A stretch of DNA of 64,000 nt from Levilinea saccharolytica (GCF_001306035.1 NZ_LGCM01000039.1:62001-126000); one strand, 5' to 3'. Shown: positions 24,101 to 33,788, counted from the first letter of the stretch. Numbers and translations are program-made. Notes: a model not told the origin generated them from the sequence alone.

Positions 24101-24403
24101 CTGATCAACAACGCCGTCATCTATCTGGATCCCAAGCGCCCCGGCGAGCTGGACATCCGCGCCGAGCACACCCCCGAAGGCTTCCTCTTCCAGGTGCGCG
24201 ATAATGGGCGCGGTATCAGCGCCGAAGACCTGCCCCTGGTCTTCTTACCCTTCCGCCGCGGCAAAACCTCCGACGTGCCCGGCGAAGGGCTGGGTCTGGC
24301 CGTGGTGCAGGCCCTCGTCCGCCGCCACAGCGGGCGCATCTGGGTGGAATCCACACCCGACAAAGGCACCACCTTCTTCATCAACATCCCGGCCCACTTG
24401 TAA
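21149..24403 (+). CDS. Multi-PAS membrane sensor histidine kinase
   Basis: An up to 1084-residue sensor kinase. TM1 is at about 65-87 and TM2 at about 327-351, enclosing an extracytoplasmic sensor domain. A HAMP segment, a coiled stretch and about three PAS domains follow. The kinase core has the H-box IISHDLRAPLVNL (His near 852), N-box NLINNAVIYLDP, G1 DNGRGIS and G2 GEGLGLAVVQ. Its stop lies 18 nt before the receiver-GGDEF gene, so the two probably form one phosphorelay. The start is uncertain: the first ATG has no ribosome site, whereas TTG at 21275 follows GGGGGA and would remove a 42-residue tail without features. Confidence 0.93.
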   Translation: MAYNQLGLLSFGNGRPGYSIHQSSGDSWPYLYRSNTAFRGTNLSVEDQHPRPSGSRAAPRLRTRYLWLITASVALIWLVMAAWILNTALNQLHQRGEAQMLLAARATQTRLLDWSHERLTLACAAAAQPEVRSFARQPSSQTALVAEAMSPFTLPKPAALADGWHVAHLGGGSLGSLDLSDLAPPSAALMRGEPEFQFTRPAGEPLWIAACPVRDPLGFRTVGIVRLGGNVEFIQSRLIRMRDTGGMDVDIWVFDQHGQIIAMPPGAAAPPSDAARQALLSQPAAKRQSLPAGALTPNAAQAVWVSLPEYSLSIVAVQDNNSFYRPLRGLILLLIFSGLALTAAAALVSVYLARWSARRLAAFAAAAEQMTAGDPTAAFDAAPPLEFTALANALTTLYNHLNAAARALQGQLHREKSAHTRTRERLTQETAQRKKAEEALRVQQQLFNLGPVMILRRPAVGGRYALQATDNLRQLGHPAEDFRQGKISLSRLIHPEDRPLVEARIREYDWSSPTPLEQDYRVALPSGEVRWLHDTTYLRPDASGETLVYDSYLLDVTRQKLAERLVAENEALFRTLIHQIPDFLQVWDLQNHRSLFCNRGEFLGRAAESFFAREQWIHFVHPQDQTRVQHAWQSAHQEYQAAVEFRLQRQDNSYAWYEMRLRPLLTPHSSAAQYLLILLSEIDTRKMIELQLRQSETKLRGLIEQSEDGILLADSDGSILEWNRGQERLTGVRREDALGRKTWEMTAALWPAREKTTSVLRSLRDQTLLTYEKLRQTGQSQQSELALRTPEGGQRVLQTLTFPIHLDSRIIFGAVTRDISEFKQAQQKSQEYARELEELNEEARQFVYIISHDLRAPLVNLKGYSAEIRHALERLHDLSHTVLPALEEKHARELQTQLTTNLPEALEFIDSSVIRMDHYINALLKLSREGRRELKFERVDMNALMASTLESLSHQLTSRGVKVHVGQLPTLTADRTALEQVFGNLINNAVIYLDPKRPGELDIRAEHTPEGFLFQVRDNGRGISAEDLPLVFLPFRRGKTSDVPGEGLGLAVVQALVRRHSGRIWVESTPDKGTTFFINIPAHL

Positions 24404-24421
24404 CCCCCTTTGGAGTGGATG

Positions 24422-27043
24422 ATGAGCGCAAATCCTACAACCCGTGTTCTCGCCATCGAAGATGATCTCGGCCTTTCGCGCCTCATTCAGCGCCGCCTGG
24501 AACGCGCCGGTTATGAGGTGGAATGCGCCTTCAGCGCCGAAGAAGGCTTGCAGCGCTGGGCCGAAGGCAGTTTTCAGGTTTTGCTCACCGACCACATCCT
24601 GCCCAACAAAACCGGTCTGGATGTGCTGCGCGCTCTGGCCGAGCTGGGCGATATGCCCCCCGCGGTGATGATCACCGGCGGCGGCAGCGAACACGTGGCC
24701 GTTGAAGCCCTCAAACTGGGTGCATCCGAATACATCGTCAAAGACACCGCCGGGAATTTTCTGGATCTGCTGCCCACCGTGTTGGAACAGGTGCTGCGCC
24801 AGGCCCAGGTGCGCCGGGAACACCGTGCCGCCGTCGAAGCCCTGCGCGCCAGCGAAGACCGCTACCGCTCTGTGGTTGAAGACCAAACCGATCTGATCTT
24901 CCGCGCCAACACCCAGGGCAGCATCACCTTTGCCAACCCTGCCTTTCGCCGCTTCTTTGATTTTCCCGCGGGCATGCCCGAAATCCCCCTGGAGGCTTCC
25001 CCCTTCGCCGCCGACCGTATGCGCTTGATCCAACTGGCAGCGCAGTTGACCCCCGAAAACGCCACCGCCTCTATCGAACAGCACATTCAGGATCAACGTC
25101 TGGGCGAGCACCGCATCAACTGGACCTTCCGCGGCATTTTTGATCCCAGCGGTACGCTGGTTGAAGTGCAGGGCGTGGGCTGGGATATCACCGAACGCTA
25201 TGCGATGGAAGAGCAGCTGCGCCAAAGCGAACTGAAGCTGCGCACCCTCTTTCAGCGCTCGAACGATTTCTTATTCCTCACCGACGAGACTGGCCGCATC
25301 ACCAATTGGAACGCCGCTGGCGAAGCGCTGACCGGTTTCTCCTTCAACGATGTGCAGGGGAAATACATCTGGGATATTCAATACCAGTTGATCCACCCAG
25401 AAAACCGCTCTCCTGATAAATATCAGAACATTTATAATGTCCTTTCCCAGCTACTCACCGCGGTTGAGTCGGATTACAGCGGCAAAATTGTGGAATCAGA
25501 GCTGCATGCCAAAGACGGCTCCATCCGCATTGCCCAGCAAAAAATCACCGTCATCCCCACCCAAAAAGGGCACACCCTCTTTGGCATCATCCGCGACATC
25601 ACCGAATACGCCCGCGCCGCCCGTGAGCTGCGCGAACGCGACTTGCGCCTGCGCATGATCGCCGATAACATTCTGGATGTCATCTGTGAAACCGACCTGA
25701 GCGGCATGCTGCGCTATGTCAGCCCCTCCAGCCTGACCGTATTCGGCTGCCTGCCCGAAACCCTGCTGGGCATGTCCATCCACCGCTTTTTCGCCCACGC
25801 CGATCAGCCCGATTTCGGCTCCTTCCTGGCGCAGGTCTCCAGCCAAAACATCCCCGGAAAAATCGAACACCGCTTTCAGCGTCCCGACGGCTCTCTCATC
25901 TGGTTAGAATCCATCGCCAGCCCGCTGAAAAATGAGGCCGGAGCTTTAGCCGGAATCGTGATTAACTCGCGCGACATCACCCAGCGCAAAGAGGCCGAGG
26001 AATCGCTGCGCGTTTTGAACCAGGAGCTTTCCACCTGGGTGTCCGAATTGGAGCACCGCAACAGCGAAGTCACCACCATCAATGAGATGGGCGAAATGCT
26101 GCAAAGCTGCCAATCCTGGCCAGATGCCTTTCAGGTGGTCAGCCGGTACGCGCAGCGCCTTTTCCCCTCCCAGGCGGGCGCCTTATTCTCCTACACGGAA
26201 TCCAAAGAATGGATGGAAGCGGCCGTGTCTTGGGGCAGCCCGCAGCAGACCGCGCTCAGTTTTGGGCCGCAGGATTGCTGGGCGCTGCGCCGCGGGCGGA
26301 TTCACCGCCTGAACCCCGCCCACAGCCCCCTGTTCTGCGTTCACAGCCAAAAACCCGCATCCGGCGAAGTCGCCCTCCATTCCATCTGCATCCCCCTCAT
26401 CGCCCAAACCGAATCACTGGGCATTTTCTATCTGGAACTCGCCCCCGGCCAATCCATGAACCATTGGGAGGCCCTGGCGGTCATGGTGGCCGACCGCATC
26501 GCCCTGGCCCTGGCCAACCTGGGCTTGCGCGTTACCCTCCACGAACAGGCCATCCGCGACCCCCTCACCAAATGCTTCAACCGCCGCTTTATGGAAGCCA
26601 CCCTGGAGCGCGAGGTCACTTCGGCCCAACGCCACGAGCGCCCGCTGGCCTTGATTATGCTGGATATTGACCACTTCAAGCACTTCAACGACCATTTCAG
26701 CTACGCCGCGGGCGACGCTCTCCTGGTGGAGCTGGCTGATTTACTGCTGCAAAACGTGCGTTCCAGCGACGTGGTTTGCCGTTACGGCGGCGAAGAGTTT
26801 ATGCTCATCCTGCTGGAATCCACCCTCGATAACGCCCTGCGGCGCGCCAGTGAAATCCAGATTCTCATCCGCAACCTGCGCCTCATCCACCGCGGTCAAC
26901 CCCTGGGGGCGGTCACAGTTTCGCTGGGCGTGGCAGCCTTCCCCCAACACGGCACCACCGGCGAAGAATTGCTGCGCTCGGTGGACACCGCCCTGCACCA
27001 CGCCAAAAACACCGGCCGCGACCGCATCAGCATCGCCGAATAA
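24422..27043 (+). CDS. Response regulator with PAS, GAF and GGDEF (diguanylate cyclase) domains
   Basis: An 873-residue protein. A receiver domain (VLAIEDDLGL, phosphoacceptor Asp in LLTDHILPNKTG, KDTAG) fills residues 1-125. Three PAS domains span about 145-540, a GAF domain about 555-700, and a GGDEF domain the last 170 residues with the active GGEEF motif (near 789) preceded at 5 residues by RSSD, a complete inhibitory I-site. It should make c-di-GMP under control of the adjacent kinase. ATG at 24422 is preceded by GGAG at 6 nt. No EAL or HD-GYP domain is present. Confidence 0.94.
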   Translation: MSANPTTRVLAIEDDLGLSRLIQRRLERAGYEVECAFSAEEGLQRWAEGSFQVLLTDHILPNKTGLDVLRALAELGDMPPAVMITGGGSEHVAVEALKLGASEYIVKDTAGNFLDLLPTVLEQVLRQAQVRREHRAAVEALRASEDRYRSVVEDQTDLIFRANTQGSITFANPAFRRFFDFPAGMPEIPLEASPFAADRMRLIQLAAQLTPENATASIEQHIQDQRLGEHRINWTFRGIFDPSGTLVEVQGVGWDITERYAMEEQLRQSELKLRTLFQRSNDFLFLTDETGRITNWNAAGEALTGFSFNDVQGKYIWDIQYQLIHPENRSPDKYQNIYNVLSQLLTAVESDYSGKIVESELHAKDGSIRIAQQKITVIPTQKGHTLFGIIRDITEYARAARELRERDLRLRMIADNILDVICETDLSGMLRYVSPSSLTVFGCLPETLLGMSIHRFFAHADQPDFGSFLAQVSSQNIPGKIEHRFQRPDGSLIWLESIASPLKNEAGALAGIVINSRDITQRKEAEESLRVLNQELSTWVSELEHRNSEVTTINEMGEMLQSCQSWPDAFQVVSRYAQRLFPSQAGALFSYTESKEWMEAAVSWGSPQQTALSFGPQDCWALRRGRIHRLNPAHSPLFCVHSQKPASGEVALHSICIPLIAQTESLGIFYLELAPGQSMNHWEALAVMVADRIALALANLGLRVTLHEQAIRDPLTKCFNRRFMEATLEREVTSAQRHERPLALIMLDIDHFKHFNDHFSYAAGDALLVELADLLLQNVRSSDVVCRYGGEEFMLILLESTLDNALRRASEIQILIRNLRLIHRGQPLGAVTVSLGVAAFPQHGTTGEELLRSVDTALHHAKNTGRDRISIAE

Positions 27044-27053
27044 CCCCCCCTCG

Positions 27054-28262
27054 TTACCCTCCGAAATTCTTCACGGCCATCTCGGCGATGGCCTCGCCAA
27101 TGCGGATGGAGGCGGTGGCCGCCGGGGAGGGCGCGTTCAGCACGTGCACCATGCGCTCGGCTTCCACAATGCGGAAATCATCCACCAGCATGCCGTTCGG
27201 CTCCAAGGCCTGCGCGCGCACGCCCGCCCCCCCGCGGCGCAGGTCTTCTTCGCGCAGGTCGGGCAGCAGCCGCTGCAGCGCGCGCGTAAAGGCCTTTTTA
27301 GAGAACGAACGGTAAAACTCACCCAGGCCGGTCTTCCAATACTTCATGGACATGCGCCAGAAGCCGCTGTATGCAGCGTATTCCAACACGTCCCGCGGCG
27401 AGAAACTCCAGCGGGTATACCCTTCGCGTTTGAAGGACAAAACCGCGTTGGGGCCGGCTTCCACCCCGCCTTTGGCCATGCGGGTGAAATGCACCCCCAG
27501 GAACGGGAAGCGCGGGTCCGGCACCGGGTAAATCAGATTCCGCACCAGATGCGCCTTTTCGGGCACAATTTCATAGTATTCACCGCGGAAGGGGATAATT
27601 TGCAGCTTGGGATCCAGACCGCACAGGCGCGCGATGCGGTCCGACTGCAAGCCGCCGCAGTTGATCAGATTACGGCAGTGCAGGGTGCCCTGGTTGGTCT
27701 CAATGGCAAACTGCCCCCCATCGCGCTTCACCCCCAAAAAGCGCGTGCCGGTCAAAATGCGCCCGCCGCCCGCCTGCACACGCCGCGCGTAAGCTTCCAC
27801 CACCTGGGTGTAGTTGACAATGCCGGTCTGGGGCACAAACAGCCCTGCGATCCCCGCTGCGTGCGGCTCATATTCGCGGATTTCTTCGGCTTCCAGCCGC
27901 CGCATCCCCTCCAGCCCATTGGCCCGCCCGCGCTCGGTCAGCACCTCCAAAGCGGGCATCTCGCCGGGGCGGGTGGCCACCACAACTTTGCCGCAGGTCT
28001 CGTGGGGAATGCCCTCCGCTTCGCAAAAGTCCAGCAAGGCGCGGCGCCCTTCAATGCACAGGCGCGCCTTCAAGGAGCCGGGCTTATAGTACAGCCCGGA
28101 ATGGATCACCCCGCTGTTGTGGCCGGTCTGGTGGCGGGCCAGGCCCTCTTCGGCCTCGATCACCGTCACCCGTAAATGCCGCCCGCAGGTTAACGCCATC
28201 GCGGTGGCCATGCCCACAACCCCACCGCCGATAATGGTGACATCGCACACGCCGTCGCTCAT
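27054..28262 (-). CDS. lhgO: L-2-hydroxyglutarate oxidase/dehydrogenase
   Basis: A 402-residue FAD-dependent oxidoreductase. The N-terminal Rossmann motif VTIIGGGVVGMATAMAL, the GHNSGVIHSGLYY segment, PFRGEYYEI, YPVPDPRFPFLGVHFTRM and the C-terminal LNAPSPAATASIRIGEAIAE match LhgO, which oxidises L-2-hydroxyglutarate to 2-oxoglutarate and feeds electrons to the quinone pool. It converges on the GGDEF gene and diverges from the cysteine-rich protein gene. Confidence 0.95.
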   Translation of the reverse strand: MSDGVCDVTIIGGGVVGMATAMALTCGRHLRVTVIEAEEGLARHQTGHNSGVIHSGLYYKPGSLKARLCIEGRRALLDFCEAEGIPHETCGKVVVATRPGEMPALEVLTERGRANGLEGMRRLEAEEIREYEPHAAGIAGLFVPQTGIVNYTQVVEAYARRVQAGGGRILTGTRFLGVKRDGGQFAIETNQGTLHCRNLINCGGLQSDRIARLCGLDPKLQIIPFRGEYYEIVPEKAHLVRNLIYPVPDPRFPFLGVHFTRMAKGGVEAGPNAVLSFKREGYTRWSFSPRDVLEYAAYSGFWRMSMKYWKTGLGEFYRSFSKKAFTRALQRLLPDLREEDLRRGGAGVRAQALEPNGMLVDDFRIVEAERMVHVLNAPSPAATASIRIGEAIAEMAVKNFGG

Positions 28263-28393
28263 ATCCCCGTCCTTGGGTTCGTCATCGGAACAAAGCTATC
28301 CACGGCTAAATTGTACAGAAGAACAGTCAAAAATGCAAAACTTTCTCGCACCCCCCCGCGCCGTTCCCACCTGAGTGTGATACAATCCACCCC

Positions 28394-29002
28394 GTGACCC
28401 GCCAAATCAACCCCCGAATGCTGCAAGCCGAACCGATGCGCCGCTGCCGCCTGCATCAATGTCAGGCTGCCTGCTGCCTGCACGGGGTATGGCTGGATCT
28501 AGGCGAAGTGGAAGCCCTGCGCCAGCGCGCGCCGCAGATTGCCCCCTTCCTGCCGCCCGAGCGCCGCGATCCGCAAGGCTGGTTCACCGGCTTGCCCGAA
28601 GAAGACCCTCACAGCCCGTCGGGGCAGGTGCTGCATTCCACCGTGCTGCCCACTCCCTGGCATTACGGCGGCACGGCCTGTGTTTTCCTGCGCCGCGACT
28701 TCAAATGTGCCCTGCAGACGGCCGCGCACAGCGCCGGTCTGCACCCCTGGGCCTGGAAACCCTTTTACTGCATCCTGCACCCCCTCGACCTGGACGACCA
28801 GGGGCGCATCACCCTGGATGAGGCCGCGCTGCTGTTGGACGAGCCCGGCTCCTGCCTGCGCCCTTCTCCCACCCCCCTGCCCCTGTTGGCTACCTTTGAA
28901 GAAGAACTGCGCTACTTTTTGGGGGACGAGGCCTACGAGGCTCTGGCCCGCCAGCAGGGGCTGCCCATGCCCCCAACCCAGAACCCGCCTTCAGCCCCCT
29001 GA
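28394..29002 (+). CDS. Cysteine-rich YkgJ/DUF3109-like protein
   Basis: A 202-residue protein with three cysteine clusters: RCRLHQCQAACCLHG near the N-terminus, CVFLRRDFKCALQ in the middle, and KPFYCILHPL. This pattern is that of the YkgJ/DUF3109 group, thought to bind Zn or an Fe-S centre; function unknown. The start is a GTG with no ribosome site. The -10-like TACAAT lies only about 10 nt upstream, so the mRNA may be leaderless. Confidence 0.8.
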   Translation: MTRQINPRMLQAEPMRRCRLHQCQAACCLHGVWLDLGEVEALRQRAPQIAPFLPPERRDPQGWFTGLPEEDPHSPSGQVLHSTVLPTPWHYGGTACVFLRRDFKCALQTAAHSAGLHPWAWKPFYCILHPLDLDDQGRITLDEAALLLDEPGSCLRPSPTPLPLLATFEEELRYFLGDEAYEALARQQGLPMPPTQNPPSAP

Positions 29003-29024
29003 GCGCACCCTTGCGGCTTAAAAG

Positions 29025-29049
29025 CACTCTCCCCTTAGCGGGGAGAGTG
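29025..29049 (-). terminator. Hairpin between the cysteine-rich protein and ftsZ
   Basis: CACTCTCCCC (29025-29034) and GGGGAGAGTG (29040-29049) form a perfect 10-bp stem with a 5-nt loop. In the leftward direction it is followed by CTTTTAAG, so it probably ends the dcw transcript after ftsZ. Confidence 0.65.
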
Positions 29050-29176
29050 TGTGGAGGGGGGAGATAATGGCAGTTTGAATCAGCCTCAACCCGTTGAGGC
29101 GGCGGGCAGAACCCAGGGTGAAATTGCAGAGCAGACTGCCGATCCGCCCTGCAATACACCCCCCTGAGGATTACGT

Positions 29177-30334
29177 CTAGCGCTGCCGATTGCGCAGGAA
29201 CGCCGGAATGTCCAAATCGTCCGTATTCAAAACACGCGCCTGAAATTCGGTCGGCCCAGGTTGGGCAGGCCGCTGTCCTAGCGCCGGTGTCTCCGCGGGC
29301 CGGCTCACCGGGCGAGCGGCCGCAACCGTCTGCGGATCGCGGGCGCGGTCCACCAGCGTAGCGGGCTGCATCGGTGAGCTGTGGTCAAAACCCGTGGCGA
29401 TCACGGTCACGCGCAGTTCATCACCCATGTTGGGATCAATCACGGCACCAAAGATCAGGTTCACATCCGGGTGAGCCGTTTCCTTGATGATGGCCGCAGC
29501 CTGGTTGACCTCGAACAGGGTCAGGCTGTTGCCGCCGGTCACGTTGAACAGGATACCGCGCGCACCGTCAATGGTGATGTCCAGCAGCTGGCTGGAAATC
29601 GCCGCTTCGGCCGCCACACGCGCCCGTTCCTCGCCCGAGGCCGTACCCACGGCCATCAGCGCCGCGCCGCCTTCGCTCATGATGGCGCGCACATCTGCAA
29701 AGTCCAGGTTGATCAGGCCGGGGACGGTGATCAGCTCGGAAATGCCCTGAATACCCTGGCGCAGCACGTCGTCGGCCACCATAAAGGCTTCCTGCAGGCT
29801 GGCGCGCTTATCCACGATTTGCAGCAGCTTATCGTTGGGGATCACGATGAGGGTGTCGGCGTGTTCCTTCAGGCGAGAAATGCCGCCTTCCGCCGATTTC
29901 TGCCGCCGCATGCCTTCGAAGGTGAAGGGCCGCGTCACCACGCCGATGGTCAGCGCGCCCACGTCCTTGGCGATCTGGGCCACAATGGGAGCCGCGCCCG
30001 TGCCGGTACCGCCGCCCAGGCCCGCGGTCACGAAGACCATATCGCTCCCGCGCAGCACCTCGTAGAGCGCTTCCGCTGACTCTTCGGCCGCCTTGGCCCC
30101 CATCTCGGGGTTGCCGCCCGCGCCCAAACCGCGCGTGGACTTATCGCCAATGCGAACCCGGGTTTGCGCCTTGGAAAGCTGCAAGGCCTGTCCATCCGTG
30201 TTCACGGTGATGAACTCGATCCCTTGCAAACCTTCGTCAATCATCCGGTTGACGGCGTTGCAGCCGCCACCGCCCACACCGACCACCTTGATGCGGGCAA
30301 ACGACTCGTTTTGGTTCTGACCGAACTGTTCCAT
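29177..30334 (-). CDS. ftsZ: Cell division GTPase FtsZ
   Basis: A 385-residue tubulin-like GTPase that polymerises into the division ring. Visible are [15 protein letters not shown], the G-box [19 protein letters not shown] (T7 loop) and, after a disordered Pro/Ala linker, the C-terminal peptide [12 protein letters not shown] that binds FtsA and other partners. The ATG at 30334 follows GGAGGAGG; the ATG five codons earlier overlaps that ribosome site and is rejected. It is the last gene of the dcw cluster, 48 bp after ftsA. Confidence 0.98.
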   Translation of the reverse strand: MEQFGQNQNESFARIKVVGVGGGGCNAVNRMIDEGLQGIEFITVNTDGQALQLSKAQTRVRIGDKSTRGLGAGGNPEMGAKAAEESAEALYEVLRGSDMVFVTAGLGGGTGTGAAPIVAQIAKDVGALTIGVVTRPFTFEGMRRQKSAEGGISRLKEHADTLIVIPNDKLLQIVDKRASLQEAFMVADDVLRQGIQGISELITVPGLINLDFADVRAIMSEGGAALMAVGTASGEERARVAAEAAISSQLLDITIDGARGILFNVTGGNSLTLFEVNQAAAIIKETAHPDVNLIFGAVIDPNMGDELRVTVIATGFDHSSPMQPATLVDRARDPQTVAAARPVSRPAETPALGQRPAQPGPTEFQARVLNTDDLDIPAFLRNRQR

Positions 30335-30382
30335 GGTTTCCTCCTCCACATTAATGATGAACCGCAGTCATTTTCGAGATAA

Positions 30383-31618
30383 TTACGGAAGCATACGCTT
30401 CAAGAAATTTTTGATGATTTCCCAATTGACATTACCTCCTCCACGAGGCCGCCGTCCGCGGGGTGAAACCGGCATGGTCTCGCTCATCATCAAGGCCCAA
30501 TACAGCAGCCCTACGCTGGTGGAATACGCCGGTGAATGTAATTGATCCACCAGGCCCACCAAATTGTCCGGCTTGGCAATCCGCACCGGCAGCCCCAGCA
30601 CTTCGCTGGCCAGGGTGCGGATCCCCGGTAAATTGCTCATCCCGCCGGTCAAAACCATCCCCGCCGGAAGCATGCCGTCGTACCCGGAACGCTTAATCTC
30701 TTGCAGCACCAGGTCGAAGATCTCTTCCACCCGGGCTTCAATGATGTGCGCCAGGTCTTTGCGGCTGACAATTTCTGCCTGCTCTTCACCAAAGGGGCGC
30801 ATGGTAAAGGTGTCGTCCGCCGCTACCTCGCGCTCCAGAGCATACCCGTATTGTTTCTTGATCTCTTCGGCCTGATCCATCGGCAGCCGCAGGCCGTGGG
30901 CGATGTCGGAAGTCACGTGGTTGCCCCCCACCGCAATCACCATGGTGTGCCAGACATCCCCGTCAATGTAGATGGCCAGGTCTGTCGTCCCCCCGCCGAT
31001 ATCGCAGACCACCGCGCCCATCTGCCGTTCGGTTTCCGAAAGCACCACCTCGGCCGAAGCCAGCGGGTTCAGCACAAATTGAGTGGCCTCAACCCCCGCT
31101 GCCTGCACGCTCTGGCGCAGATTTTCCACCGTGGTGGCCGCGGCGGTGATGATGTGGGCTTCCATCTCCAGCCGGAAACCGTGCATCCCTACCGGCATGC
31201 GAATGCCGTCCTGCCCGTCCACCACAAAACCGCGCTGGATCACGTGAATGATCTCGCGGTTATGCGGAATGGCCACGGCCTGGGCGGCTTCGAGGGCGCG
31301 CTCCACATCATCCTGATCAATCATGCGGCCCGAAACGCCCACCACCCCACGGCTGTTCACCGAGGAAACGTGCGAGCCAGCCAGGCTGACCAAAGCCGAG
31401 GTGATCTCCAGGCCGGATGTGCGCTGCGCCTTTTCCACCGAACGTGCGATGGACTGTGTGGCTGCCCCCAGATCCACAATCGTCCCTTTGCGAATACCCT
31501 GAGACGGTTCGATCCCTACGCCCAAAATGCGCAGCCCGCGTTCGCCTTCTACCCGCGCCACCAGGGTGCAGACTTTGGTCGTGCCGATATCAATGCCCAC
31601 CACAATAGGTTCGTCCAT
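30383..31618 (-). CDS. ftsA: Cell division protein FtsA
   Basis: A 411-residue actin-like ATPase that anchors FtsZ to the membrane. VVGIDIGTTKVCTLVA starts the phosphate-1 loop, CDIGGGTTDLAIY is phosphate-2, and the C-terminus EIIKNFLKRMLP is the amphipathic membrane-targeting helix. GGAGG lies 10 nt before the ATG at 31618; the ATG three codons earlier (31627), which overlaps the ftsQ stop as ATGA, is only 1 nt from that site and less likely. Confidence 0.97.
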   Translation of the reverse strand: MDEPIVVGIDIGTTKVCTLVARVEGERGLRILGVGIEPSQGIRKGTIVDLGAATQSIARSVEKAQRTSGLEITSALVSLAGSHVSSVNSRGVVGVSGRMIDQDDVERALEAAQAVAIPHNREIIHVIQRGFVVDGQDGIRMPVGMHGFRLEMEAHIITAAATTVENLRQSVQAAGVEATQFVLNPLASAEVVLSETERQMGAVVCDIGGGTTDLAIYIDGDVWHTMVIAVGGNHVTSDIAHGLRLPMDQAEEIKKQYGYALEREVAADDTFTMRPFGEEQAEIVSRKDLAHIIEARVEEIFDLVLQEIKRSGYDGMLPAGMVLTGGMSNLPGIRTLASEVLGLPVRIAKPDNLVGLVDQLHSPAYSTSVGLLYWALMMSETMPVSPRGRRPRGGGNVNWEIIKNFLKRMLP

Positions 31619-31623
31619 AGCCG

Positions 31624-32664
31624 TCATTCCTCCAGCCTGTAAAAGGGCGCGTGCAGGTATGCCACGCTCACCAGGGCCGGTTGGATGCCCTTCTCTTGAA
31701 GTGCCTTCACAATATGTTCATACAAAGCCAGTTTCAGGTCAAAATCCTCAAGGGAGACTCCGACGTATACCTTCCAGCCCAGAGGGTCATTCCACCCCAG
31801 ACCATTGCTGCTATTATACGTCAGGCTGGTCTCCGGCGGCAATTTCTCAGACAGAGCAAAAATAGCCTTCAAGAACTCCGGCGAAACCTGCTTGGGGACC
31901 CTGGGCTTGTTGGCGGGTTTTTCCGCCGCCGCATCCTCAGGGGTAGGGGTGGGGTCTTCCACCAGGGCCGCCAGTGAATCCACCGGCGTAAACAAAGGCG
32001 GGGCGCTGTCGGCCACGATGGTCAGCAGCGGAACCGTTGGTTCGCCGCGCGCCGGAAAGATCATGCCTTCCGCATCAATCCAGATCAGGTTGGTGTCGTA
32101 CTCCCAGGCCAAAATCGGCTGGCGCTCCACCGCGCTGATGATCACGCGGTTAGGCAGCATCACCTTGACGGTGATATCCTTCAATTCGGGGTAAGCCCGC
32201 GCCACCTTCGCCTGCACCTGGGCCGGCTGCACTAGGAACACCGGCGTGTTCTCCAAGCGCAGCGTCTCGCTCAAATCCTCGGCGCTGATGCGCGTCAGCC
32301 CCGCCACCTCCGGAACACCCACCTGGAACGTGGGAGCCGTGAAACCCATGATCACAGCAGCGCAGCACAGCACCACCAGCAGCCCGCTCACCAAGCGCCA
32401 CCCTGGGCGAATGGCGGGCAGAGAAGGCAGCTGCATCTCCGCCCCCGGCGAACCCAGGCGGACGTTCACCTGGCGCCGTACCTGACTGCGGGTGCGTTGG
32501 ATCACCGGCGTGCCCATGCCGCCCCGCATGGTCAGCGGCGGCGTCACCGCCGTGTAGCGCACGCGGGTGGCTGCCTGTTGACTGTGCTGTTGGCTTTCCC
32601 GGCTGCGCCGTTCGCGCGCCAGTTCGGCCCGGGTTTTTCCGCGATCACTGCGTGGCGTGTTCAT
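31624..32664 (-). CDS. ftsQ: Cell division protein FtsQ/DivIB
   Basis: A 346-residue bitopic membrane protein: basic, Arg/Gln-rich cytoplasmic tail (1-85), one transmembrane segment (LVSGLLVVLCCAAVIMGF, about 91-108), then a POTRA domain (FQVGVPEVAGLTRISAEDL and LPNRVIISAVERQPILAWE) and a FtsQ beta domain interrupted by a Pro/Glu/Ala-rich insert (about 236-262). It bridges early and late divisome proteins. The start overlaps the ddl stop as ATGA. Confidence 0.93.
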   Translation of the reverse strand: MNTPRSDRGKTRAELARERRSRESQQHSQQAATRVRYTAVTPPLTMRGGMGTPVIQRTRSQVRRQVNVRLGSPGAEMQLPSLPAIRPGWRLVSGLLVVLCCAAVIMGFTAPTFQVGVPEVAGLTRISAEDLSETLRLENTPVFLVQPAQVQAKVARAYPELKDITVKVMLPNRVIISAVERQPILAWEYDTNLIWIDAEGMIFPARGEPTVPLLTIVADSAPPLFTPVDSLAALVEDPTPTPEDAAAEKPANKPRVPKQVSPEFLKAIFALSEKLPPETSLTYNSSNGLGWNDPLGWKVYVGVSLEDFDLKLALYEHIVKALQEKGIQPALVSVAYLHAPFYRLEE

Positions 32665-33788
32665 GCTGCACTCCTGTAGGTGTGTTCGGTCGCGCGGCGC
32701 TCCGCCTGCCGTTCCAGGGCCAGACGGATCAACTCATCCACCAGCGCCGTGTACGAAAGCCCGCTGGCCTCCCACAATTTCGGATACATGCTCACCGTTG
32801 TAAACCCGGGGATGGTGTTGATCTCGCTGATATACACCTTCCCTGAGGTCTTTTCCATCAAAAAGTCCACACGCGCCATGCCCGCCGCGTCCACGGCCAG
32901 GTAAGCCCGCCGCGCCAGTTCTTGAATGCGCCGCGCCGCGCCCTCTTCCAAATCGGCCGGGACTGCCAGGCGCGTGCCTCGATCCAGATACTTGGCCGCA
33001 TAGGTGTAAAACTCTTCCGCGGGGAAGATTTCGCCCACGGCCGAAACGCGCACCTCTGCGTTGCCCAAAACGCTCACTTCCAACTCGCGCGCCTCGATCC
33101 CGCGTTCGATCATCACCCGCCGGTCAAACCGCGCCGCCTCCACCAGCCCCTGGTACAGCTCTTCGCGGCTGCGGCATTTGCGAATGCCCACGGAGGAGCC
33201 CAGGTTGGCCGGTTTGGTGAAGAACGGGTAATTGCTCAGGCTCTCGGCCTTCAGTAGAATTTCATCCAGCCGCGCTTCAATCTCATGCCGGTTCACCAGC
33301 ATCGAATCCAGCACCGGCAGCCGGTAGGCGCGCATCACATCCTTAAATAGGGCCTTATCCATGCCCACCGCCGAGCCCAAAACCCCCGCGCCCACATAGG
33401 CGACGCCGAGGATCTCAAACAGCCCCTGCAGTGTGCCGTCCTCGCCAAAGGTGCCGTGCAAAACCGGGAAGATCACATCCACAGGCGTCACCGGCCGCAG
33501 CACGCGCCCCGATTGACCCTCTTCCAGCGCGTAGAGGACATGGTTCCCCGGCTCCGGCAGCATCGTCACCGCCGTCAGGCCGTCCAGCGACTCCTGTGCC
33601 AGCTTTTCCAGCACGTTCTCGCCCGTCCACCAGCGCCCGTCGCGGGTAATGCCCACCGGCGTCACCGCGTAGCGATCGGGGTGCAGCACGTTCAAAATGG
33701 AACGCGCGGACATCAGGGAAACTTCATGTTCCCCTGAACAGCCCCCGAACAGCACCGCGATGTGAATCTTCTGCGTTGTCATCGTCAT
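32661..33788 (-). CDS. ddl: D-alanine--D-alanine ligase
   Basis: An ATP-grasp ligase of 375 residues (373 from the second ATG at 33782) that joins two D-alanines for the peptidoglycan stem. Motifs: VLFGGCSGEHEVSLMSA at the start, FPVLHGTFGEDGTLQGLFE, FTKPANLGSSVGI, EVSVLGNAEV, and YISEINTIPGFTTVSMYPKLW. AAGG upstream fits the start at 33782 better; both lie 12-18 bp after murB. Confidence 0.97.
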   Translation of the reverse strand: MTMTTQKIHIAVLFGGCSGEHEVSLMSARSILNVLHPDRYAVTPVGITRDGRWWTGENVLEKLAQESLDGLTAVTMLPEPGNHVLYALEEGQSGRVLRPVTPVDVIFPVLHGTFGEDGTLQGLFEILGVAYVGAGVLGSAVGMDKALFKDVMRAYRLPVLDSMLVNRHEIEARLDEILLKAESLSNYPFFTKPANLGSSVGIRKCRSREELYQGLVEAARFDRRVMIERGIEARELEVSVLGNAEVRVSAVGEIFPAEEFYTYAAKYLDRGTRLAVPADLEEGAARRIQELARRAYLAVDAAGMARVDFLMEKTSGKVYISEINTIPGFTTVSMYPKLWEASGLSYTALVDELIRLALERQAERRATEHTYRSAA